From Cryphonectria parasitica EP155 (Eukaryota; Ascomycota; Sordariomycetes; Diaporthales; Cryphonectriaceae): a stretch of DNA of 64,000 bases. Of this stretch, positions 56,191-64,000 are shown piece after piece. Within the stretch, counting starts at the first letter, position 1. Each line of letters opens with the position of its first letter. The notes under the pieces are model-generated. The model searched no databases, was not told the origin of the DNA, and saw nothing but the letters and a program-made list of their open reading frames with translations. A program made the position numbers and the translations under genes. The DNA lies in the NCBI RefSeq assembly GCF_011745365.1, contig NW_024468914.1, positions 1,262,001-1,326,000 of the forward strand. Reading direction: 5' to 3'.

Positions 56191-57561
56191 TTAGCTTTGA
56201 ACCGCTTCTGCATCAGTCGTATGTTGACTAGACAGAGTATAGAGACCACCGAGTTCGTCGGAAGGTTGCTGTTGAGGCCGCCCAAGGTCAACTGATACGG
56301 CCATGGCGCCCCAACGGACCTTGCAGCTCTTTTCCTCTGCCAGGTCGATCTCGTTGAGTCTGTACCGCTTTGTTGTCTTGTGCATGTGGATGTAACCTTG
56401 CAAGTGGTCCATCCAAGCTGACCTGTACGGCTCACGGCCATCGAGGACTATTTCAATCCGTCTCTGTGCCTCCAGACACTCCTCGGCAGCATCCTTGATG
56501 ACAGAGATAACATCTCTACCTTCGTAATTGGCTCTCTGGTGGATGTAATTCAGGGTAACTCCAGCCTTCTCTTCCTTATAGAATCTGATGATGTCGTTAG
56601 TGGAAGTGGTCAACGGTATGGTCTGTCGTACAGGATGGCAAAACTTACGAAAGAACATCATTGCAAAGATTCAGGACCCGACCTATATCCGGTATGGCCT
56701 CAAGGAACATGCCTATGTCTGGATGGGTAGCCTTTGGGAAAGTGAAGTATGAATAGGCGTCCGGCACCCCTTCTCTGTCCCGGAAGTAATGAGGCCAGCG
56801 GCGTCCACCCTTGGTAGGCACCATGGCCTGGAACTCTGGTCTCTCTTCCAACACATTGCAATTGATGAAGGCGAGGGATGATATGATAATGAAGTTGGCG
56901 GTAACATTGTCCCACACATCATAGGTCGATCGCAGAACGCTGGCATATCCCTCAAGAACGAGATTGAGCTGCTTTTCACCGTTGTAAAAACGTTGTTGAA
57001 ACTCGCGCACATGTTCCTTCATAGGCAGGTCGTCGATTTGAGTGCCAAGCCATGTGTGGAGGCCCGCGTATACTTGTGCTCCGAGAGGTAGGCTAGGATA
57101 ACATACCTGTGCATACATGTTAGTTATAATGGAGGCAGGAGGCAGAGAGGAGGATGGAAAGACTGGAAGAGAAAAGGAGAGGACAACGAGTAGGCGGAGG
57201 GTAATGAGGCTAAACTTACAGCTGCGTAAGTGAAGCCAACTTCAAAACAACGCCGGGAATGCGGGCTTGTAAGATCAACTCCAGTCTCCTTGGCTCTTTC
57301 GAGCATTGTTTTCCAGAGAGCGTCATTCTTAATCCGAGGGGGGGTCTTGTAACCGATGTCTTTGAGAAACTTGATGATGACCGTTCGAAGTTCCGATTCT
57401 AGAGTCTTTGATTCCTCTGGCTTTGGCACATCTGGAAGGGTTCGAGGCTTGTCCGGCTCATTGTGTGACTCATTGTGTGACTCATTGTGTGACGCTACAA
57501 CGCTGACAAGCTGCGAGACGTATGGAGCGGAAGGAAACTGGCCCATGATGAGTGGAGACAT
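56191..57561 (-). CDS. TRI5-type terpene cyclase (trichodiene synthase family)
   Basis: Three exons, 57561..57220, 57106..56649 and 56584..56191, give 397 residues. The protein has the layout of the TRI5 (trichodiene synthase-like) class I sesquiterpene cyclases. The first metal motif region reads TQIDDLPMKE (Asp139, Asp140). The second, split by intron 2, is NDVLSFYKE (Asn263, Ser267, Glu271), a complete NSE triad. The C-terminal KRYRLNEI carries the conserved Arg-Tyr pair. Family members cyclise farnesyl diphosphate using magnesium. The first 55 residues are a family-atypical extension with a repeated SHNE unit; residues 60-110 resume the family helix pattern. No cytochrome P450 or other tailoring gene is adjacent. 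The product cannot be predicted from the motifs. Confidence 0.87.
57457..57492 (-). repeat. Three exact 12-base tandem repeats inside the terpene cyclase gene
   Basis: Three perfect copies of a 12-base unit (CTCATTGTGTGA on the plus strand) encode repeated Ser-His-Asn-Glu in the N-terminal extension of the cyclase. The unit length is a multiple of three, so copy changes would keep frame. Confidence 0.95.
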
Positions 57562-60291
57562 TGGATGATTTAGGAATGAGAGGTAGAGAGAGAGAAAGTA
57601 AAGACAGAGGAGGAGAGGAGGAGGAGAGGAGGAGGAGAGGAGGAGGAGAGGAGGAGGAGAGGAGAGGAGAGGAGAGGGACAGAGAAATACAAAGTGCAAT
57701 GGCCAGCACCTACAGGACCAACAGCATGTGCTTTCAACCTTGTTCTCGTCTACCGTCCAACAGCTCAGAGTATATATTGAGCTGCCGACGGGCCGACCAC
57801 TGTGGACCGGACTGGGGCGAACCGTCCTGTTGGGACGCCCGTGGCCGAGCAACTTGCCGTCGCTTGCTGTAATACCGCAGACTCATCATCCTGGAATGCT
57901 CGTATGCATCTGCTGATTGGCTGTTGATGGCTCCATACCATCAGATGTTCTTCCTCTCATTGTGACTAGCCAACCGATGCTCACATTTTAACATGTTATC
58001 AGTTGAAAAGTATACCGCGTTAAATGCCTCGAAAGTCAGTTTCCCCTCCTTCATCTTATTAGACTCGCTAGTGGAGATTAGCCCTCTTCCTCTTTTTTCC
58101 ACAACCTAGATAGTGCGGAAAATTGTCCTGTAGCAGTTGTGTTGTGTCTCGTAAAGGAATTACAAAAATAGACCTTTTTGACGGGATATACTTTGGGCCA
58201 ATATACGCCTCTTTGTATTTCAAAACGCCCGTGTTTCACAAACAGGCCATGGATGGACCTCTGAAGCTTAGGACCTTACACTTGTTAGACGACCATCTGC
58301 GTGTCATGCGGGAAGCAGTACCATAGAATCTAGTACTGTTGTATTCTCTCGTTCTACCCACATACCCAGTGGAGCAAAACAAATCCAGCGAATCCCAGAG
58401 GCCTACGGTCCTAATAGTCAATATCGGTTATAACAGCGTGGAGCCGGGTCCGGGCAGCAAGCCATACGGGGATGGCCCGAAACAGCAGGCGAGTACCGAG
58501 ACCTGTCATTTTGGCTGTCAAAGACGACATGGGCTGCTGATGGCCACGTTCATGATACGTGGGTAGTCACAATAAAGAGGGGGAGGAGGGAGTCGGACTC
58601 CTCGGTGTACCCACACCGTTGGTGTCTCAGTCCCTGGACCTGGCGAGATCCACTCCTCCCGAAGCGGTACACCGTGACGGCGCGAGGTTTCTTCTCCACT
58701 ATCCCTCGTGCTACGCATGCAGAACAATAGCATTGTAGTAGTACCCGAAGAGACTATTGCGCCATATGGGTTCCCGCCATGGAGAGGGGCAAGTTACGTG
58801 CCTCCTCTCAAGGATTTCTTGTTCAGGATGGCTGATGGACCTCGGAGGATTCGATGTAAAAGGATATAAAGGTACGGTGAGAAGCTCCTTGAGGCACTGA
58901 TACGAGAACTAATCATACTATCCATGACCACATGATACAACATGACAAGGGCAGTGGTTGACCCGTATATGATCGCTATTGTTCTTGCCAGGTTTTTCTT
59001 GTACGCTGTGCAGGAGCTGACCTCGGTGAGTCGCCACTGGGGGAGGAGGAGAGGTGGCCCCGCCGAGCCTGGCCAACGATGCTCAGAAGATACCCCATAA
59101 CACTACGGCAAGAAGCGCGTGGTTATCACATCTCATCATACCTCGTGGCTCCTGGGGGACCCTTCACCGCAGCATCCAGGCCGTGTTCGTATAGGCTAAC
59201 CTAGTCTTGGCAAGCCAACCCCGCTGGTTTGGGGTGGGTCTCGCTGGCCAGCACATTCTGGGTCCTTTCGAAAAGGGGGTTCTCTCCGCGTCGTTATCAT
59301 TGGACGAAGGGCTTAGTCTGCAGACTGGGAAAATATGTTGGCATGATCAGGCGATGTCTCCTTTGCGGTCTGCGGTCAAAGACTCCGGGGCTGCAACACG
59401 GACGGTATCTGCAAGAGGGAACGATAGTTTCTAGTCTTTCTTTCCACCTGTCGCGTCTTTCCTTGTTTGGTATGTCCTTGAGCTGAATATCTATGGGCTC
59501 TTGCCCCCCCGCTCTTGATGCATCGTTACTACACCGTATCCGTGCTTCCCAGCGGCAGATGACCACTGTATTATCGGATGGATCGTGAGCATGCCTTGCG
59601 TTGGGCTCGACCAAAGTTTCTGCTTGTCTTCATGCATCCAATTCGACCCTAAAAAGGTAGAATCCTCCGGGTAAAGACGGACAGCGGACTTGGACTAGGT
59701 ATTGCCACTGGACTGGCAGGAGGAAGCGGGCCCACCTGGGCATGGCCCTCCTTGATACCTTCCTACTAGTGATCATCCCCATTCTGGACCGTTCGAGACA
59801 GAGAGGGATACTCGCTTGGCTGGGCAGTGATGTCCAGGGGAGGGGAAAACAGAGAGGGGCAAGCATTGTCGGTCAGAGTTTGTCTGAGCCCCTGACCAGG
59901 CGGCCTTCCGGCCTCACCTTGTGCGAAGAGGAACTGAAAACCGAAAGTTAAACCGCTTAACAAATGGTGGCTACTTTGGTACTGGAATCCTGTTAAAGGC
60001 CAACTCCACTTATTGCGGTCATTTTGTTTGTCTTTTTTTTTTTTTTACCCTGGCAAGAAGATTGATCACATTCCTTCCAGTATAGACGAGTAAGTATTAG
60101 GTTCAGGAATCGCCATCACGGCTCCGCGGGTGGTTCGACGAGAAGGAAGGGAGGGCGTTTGACAGGGTCTGATATAATGAGGTGGTTCGCAAGCCAATAT
60201 ATCCCCATCCCCATGCTTTGTCGAGGGAGATCTGCTGCAATGCCATCGGTTGTTTAATCACACCTCGAACCACCCTCATCCATCCTCAACT
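57562..60291. other. Divergent intergenic region, 2.7 kb, no gene seen
   Basis: The region lies between the terpene cyclase start (leftward) and an SDR start (rightward). Apart from the purine tract it contains a T homopolymer at about 60032-60047 and only short frames. No partner biosynthetic gene was recognised. Confidence 0.55.
57609..57676. repeat. GGA/GA purine tract in the leader of the terpene cyclase
   Basis: An almost pure purine microsatellite, mainly GGAGGAGA units, lies 48-115 bases upstream of the cyclase ATG. On the coding strand it is a C/T tract, a common core promoter and leader feature in filamentous fungi, but this one is unusually long and regular. Confidence 0.85.
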
Positions 60292-61514
60292 ATGGCTCTC
60301 CAGATCACCTCGGAAACGATTCCATCTCTGGAAGGGAAAGTCGCTATCATTACCGGTGAGTTGACCGAACTCTATATCACCTCTGACGTATCATAATCCC
60401 GAGCGGAGCCGAGTCATGTCCACTCTTGATCATCACTAAGGCGACCTTACTATGCAGGCTGGGATGAAGGAAGTGCCGAAAGCTGACACGCTGTGTTGTG
60501 TACGATTAGGAGGCTCATCGGGCATTGGCTTAGCCACCGTCAAGCTCTTGCTGGAAAAAGGCGCCAAGGTCCACAACATTGATATCAGCGAGCCCAACGA
60601 TGAGGATGCAGACGACTGGGAGGAGTGGGAAAACTTCCACATCCACCAGCTCGACGTCACGAACTGGGCCGCCCTACGTGACGCCTTTGACAGTATCGGC
60701 CATGTGGATTTGGTCTTTGCCAACGCGGGCATCTCAGACGTGGGGCACAACTTTCTCGATGATGAGTTTGACGAGGACGGCCGTTTACTAGAACCAACCC
60801 AGAGCTACCAGGTAATCGATGTCGACATCCGGGCTGTGCTGAACACTGTCAAGCTGGCTCATCATCAGATGAAGAAGCACAATGTTCAGGGAAGCATTGT
60901 CATCACAGGAGGCTCAGCTGGGTACTGGGCAGACCCGCTGGTCAAGGTTGCCTCTTTAGCTTGGACAGGAGTGAGTTTATTGCGTTCTAGCTCTCCCCCG
61001 CTCTCTTGTTGATCCCAAGAGAAAGGCAATTATGCTAACTACTGGCCGACAGCAACTTGGCCTCGTGAGGGTCTTGCGCCATGTTCTCGAGAAAGACAAT
61101 ATCACCATCAATGGGGTAACTCCAGGGGCTACCGTCACGAGAATGGTTCCCTTCCGGCCTGTCATAGCCTGGATGCGTAACGAGCTGCCCCTGAGCACCC
61201 CCGAGACCGTTGCTCTCGCCCTCCTCTACTCGGCAACAGCGTCGCAGACCCGGCGTGTTGATGTCTACGGTCTGGACACGGAAGAGGCTCTGGATGTTGC
61301 GGATCGCTGGAATGGTCGGGTGATTCAGGTGCTGGGGGATGAGTTTCGCGAGATTGAAGAGCCTCTGGCAGACAGTAGGGATTTCTGGTTTGGAGAGCGT
61401 TTTACGCGCTTAACGAGAAACCAACAGGCAGCGTGCGATGTTACAAATCACAAGGCCAAGGTGCGGGTGCCTGACAGAGGGCACACAGGGGATACGAGCG
61501 AGTCTGATGCCTGA
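60292..61514 (+). CDS. SDR-fold protein lacking the usual Tyr-x3-Lys
   Basis: Three exons, 60292..60355, 60510..60970 and 61053..61514, give 328 residues. The nucleotide-binding motif TGGSSGIG is split by intron 1. The acidic residue after strand 2 (NIDISEPND), the DV before helix 4 (HQLDVTN) and NAG (FANAGIS) are present. The strand 5 Ser block reads ITGGSAGYWADPLVK, but where YxASK should follow the sequence is VASLAWTGQLGLVR, with no Tyr-x3-Lys. The later PGATVTRM matches the usual PGxxxT. The loss lies beside intron 2, so a wrong splice choice is possible, although both junctions look good (GGA/GTGAGT and GACAG/CAA). The dehydrogenase fold is clear; the activity is uncertain. Confidence 0.8.
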
Positions 61515-62367
61515 TGACAATCTGAAAAGCCCATGGCAACTGGGATGAGGAGCAGCAAACCATGGTTTCTTGTTCCTCCTGCGTGCCTGAAGCAAGGAAC
61601 TGTGCGCCCGCTGCAAGAAAATGGGGTCAGTCCAGGCAAGAAAAATTATGGAGAGCCGAGATTTATTGATATGACGACTTAAGAAGGATATAGGTGTTTG
61701 GGATGACAAGATTAATAGATACTAGAGTCTATATGTGAAGAGAAATCATTCTATGTTTGGTCATCCTACCTTTTTTTTCCCCTTGCATAGATAAGGTCAC
61801 CTGCACCAGTGAGGTTTGGCTTCTCCAGAAATACCAAGGCTCCTCTCCGGATTCTTGAACCTCGTTCGTCAGAGACTTGACATTTTTACGTTGCATTTAT
61901 TGCTCCCTTGTTGCATGAGGAAAAGAGAGTTGGGAAGAGGAAAGAGTAGCTGTATGATTGTGGAAATATACTATGTACAGAGAAGAAGGTGGTTCTTGGG
62001 TTTCAAGCTTATTGCATACTCGGTGTATCTTAGCACTTTTTCATGTGCTATAGTACCCTATATACTGCGACATAGTAAGTATCTCGACAGTCGTAATGTA
62101 AGATTCCAGCATCTGCGCCCCCAAGTAACAGTATCAGTGGGGTCATCGACCATGCGAAGTGCTCCACAAGACGTAACCAATGTGCGCGAAATACGCCTAA
62201 CAAGACACTAAGGCACCAACAGCGGTCCAGACCCCAGTCGAAATGGACTGTTACTTTCTCTGTGCAGTGACGACAGAAAGCTAATTTAGTACCACCTGCG
62301 GAGAGTTTCCGGCAAAGTAAAGTGATCGTCAAAGCATGTGACTGTCTTCCTTTCAGACGCACCAACA

Positions 62368-62434
<67 letters not shown>
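61515..62434. other. 3'-to-3' gap between SDR and nitrilase genes
   Basis: These 920 bases separate two convergent genes. The only notable content is the AC microsatellite at its right end. Short open frames across the microsatellite are artefacts. Confidence 0.6.
62369..62432. repeat. (AC)32 dinucleotide microsatellite
   Basis: Sixty-four bases of perfect AC repeat end two bases before the nitrilase stop codon complement (62435-62437). It therefore lies at the very start of the nitrilase 3' untranslated region, read as GT on the coding strand. Confidence 0.97.
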
Positions 62435-63754
62435 TTACAGATCCGAGATAGCCTTGCCTGTGCCGGCAGTGCCGTATTGGCGCTGCTGCTTATTCTTCCT
62501 GCCCGCAACACCCTGAAAATCGTTATCAGGCTTGGCATCCAGCGGTCTGTCGAGGCCAAGACGATGGGCAGTGGAATACGTCGCGATGCCTCCATCAGGG
62601 TCCGCCTCAGTGATCAGCTCCTTGCGCCTGGTGTCCACCAGCAGACGGATGAGGTCGGGACGCATGTAGTGCCCTGCAAAATCAGCGAGGACCTTGGTCA
62701 GGTGGGTTTCATCGAGATCGATGTCGACAAAGAGGAGCCCGTCAAAATCCTTGTCCGGCTTCACGACCAGGCTTCCGTCAGGGCGATAGATGCGCGCGTG
62801 GCCATTGTAAGGAGACGGGTCCGTCTCGGGCTCCACGCCGTCGGGGGTCGTCTTTCTGAGACCCTCGACGCTGAGCCGTTGGAACGGGGCCAGGGTCCAT
62901 GTCCCTGTCTCGACGGCATAGGCAGGGGTGACTAAATTTGACGCAGTATCCGCATAGTTTGTGGCAGGGTCGGGCGCAACCTGGCGCTCGACGCCAGGGT
63001 AGACAGGCCAAGCAGCAACATGGATCTGTTCACCGGCGGAGACGTTCAGTGCCTTGAGGAAGGGGTTCATGTTCTCCCAGCAGTTGAGCTGGCCCAGGCG
63101 TCCAATCCCGGTCTCCGTGACGGACAAGAACGTATCCCCTGACCCATCACCGTAAACAAGCTTTTCGACATGGGTTGGCTTAACCTTGCGACGGTGGTTG
63201 ATCACGTTGCCCTCGGGATCAATCAGGGCCTGGGCTAGGTAGAGTGTGGCGTGATCAATCTCGGAGAAACCAAGTGAGACGTAAATTTGGTTGTCGCGGG
63301 CCGCCCTTCGGATGCAGCGGAACTCCTCCGAGTCGACGGGAAGAGAGCTCTCGCGATACTTTTTCAGCATGGGGAGGCTCTGGAGATAGTTGACTTTCCA
63401 CATCCAGTAAGGGTACCCAGGAATCCCTATGCATTATGACCCATGTAAGTCTGACTGAAAGTTGTCCTTTCTCTTCGTTCTCCCCCTCTCTTTTCCTTCT
63501 TTTCCCTCTTGCTATCTTTGAATGTCTTTGAAGAGAATTTACTTACAAACTTCAGGAAACGCCACCAGCTTGCAACCTGCTTTGCCTGCTTCATTGATGA
63601 AGTTGATGGTCTTCTGTACACTGGCTTCGAGGTCGAACCACTGTGATGGCTTGTCAGCGCTCGCAAGATCCTCCGCGCAGTAGTCGTTGTCGCAGAGATG
63701 ACCTACTCCTGGCTCAGACGTGACAGCCGCCGCTTTGTACTTGGTGATTGTCAT
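62435..63754 (-). CDS. Nitrilase family carbon-nitrogen hydrolase
   Basis: Two exons, 63754..63547 and 63426..62435, give 399 residues. After splicing, [14 protein letters not shown] shows the classic nitrilase start, with catalytic Glu68. Lys150 lies in [12 protein letters not shown] and the nucleophile Cys185 in [12 protein letters not shown] is the form seen in true nitrilases. The fungal nitrilase C-terminal tail is present with [21 protein letters not shown]. The enzyme should hydrolyse a nitrile to the acid and ammonia; the substrate is unknown. An N-terminal insert, [18 protein letters not shown] at 21-38, makes the Glu lie about 20 residues later than usual. No aldoxime-forming neighbour is visible. 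Confidence 0.9.
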
Positions 63755-64000
63755 CTTGCTAGAGCTAAGCTGCAGTTACGTTGAAACTGAGAAGGCGAAC
63801 GGTGGTCTCTCGAAAGCTCTGTGGAGGCTCGAGAAGTGTGTCGAATTGCTTGTTTCTGTTTCGATTTGACTTCTCCCCCCTTTTTGCTGGTCGACTGATT
63901 GAACTTTATACAAACACACTTCATCATCTAATTACGAACACACAGACTGTTTCTTCTCCGTCATCGTGACTTTGTCGCTGGAGCACACAAGACTGCATCG
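63755..64000. other. Nitrilase promoter, window end
   Basis: These 246 bases carry the nitrilase promoter and leader. A TTTATAC string at about 63904-63910 reads away from the nitrilase and may belong to a gene beyond the window. Confidence 0.4.

Noticed and set aside
57457..57492. Direct repeats suggestive of a CRISPR-like array
   Set aside because: The 12-base units are contiguous, have no spacers and encode protein; this is a eukaryotic coding tandem repeat.
62048..62595. Open frames across the AC microsatellite
   Set aside because: They are created by the dinucleotide repeat, which is open in all frames.

Overview
The window looks like nuclear DNA from a filamentous ascomycete (Pezizomycotina). 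Most genes carry short introns of about 50-160 bases with GT...AG ends and CTAAC/CTGAC-type branch sites. The gene content is typical of mould genomes: a PhiA-type cell wall protein, a highly reducing polyketide synthase, a Zn2Cys6 regulator, a TRI5-type terpene cyclase and a DUF1479 protein. The class cannot be fixed from sequence alone. Twenty protein-coding genes are supported, one of them cut by the left edge. All splice models were built by hand from reading frame, splice sites and family motifs. I saw no tRNA, rRNA, CRISPR array or intact transposon.

Layout: 1-28 kb is mostly ordinary single-copy gene space. It holds a DUF2278 protein (partial), an EFM2/Rrg1-like lysine methyltransferase, a secreted histidine phosphatase relative with altered motifs, a secreted beta-propeller (lactonase-like) protein, a small bZIP factor, a long coiled-coil protein, a short-chain dehydrogenase, a single-pass membrane protein, a DUF1479 oxygenase-like protein, a divergent Zn2Cys6 regulator and a DUF1993 protein.

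From 28 to 51 kb lies the most interesting part, a probable polyketide locus. A six-exon highly reducing PKS (KS-AT-DH-ER-KR-ACP, 2364 residues, no methyltransferase, no terminal release domain) is divergently paired, across a 961-base promoter region, with an FSH1/LovG-type serine hydrolase that could release the chain. Behind the hydrolase comes a full-size ABCB exporter, then a secreted type-B carboxylesterase. Convergent to the PKS is an unrecognised two-pass membrane protein, and beyond it an MmgE/PrpD-family protein. The Zn2Cys6/DUF1479 pair further left could be the regulator end of the same cluster, but that is inference. The PKS has two unusual catalytic motifs: the DH second motif carries Glu for Asp, and the ER nucleotide-binding loop is degenerate.

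From 51 to 64 kb: a PhiA-like cell wall protein, a 3.1 kb AT-rich stretch without recognisable genes, an orphan TRI5-type sesquiterpene-cyclase-like gene, a 2.7 kb gap, an SDR-fold protein lacking the usual YxxxK pair, and a nitrilase whose stop codon lies two bases from a 32-unit AC microsatellite.
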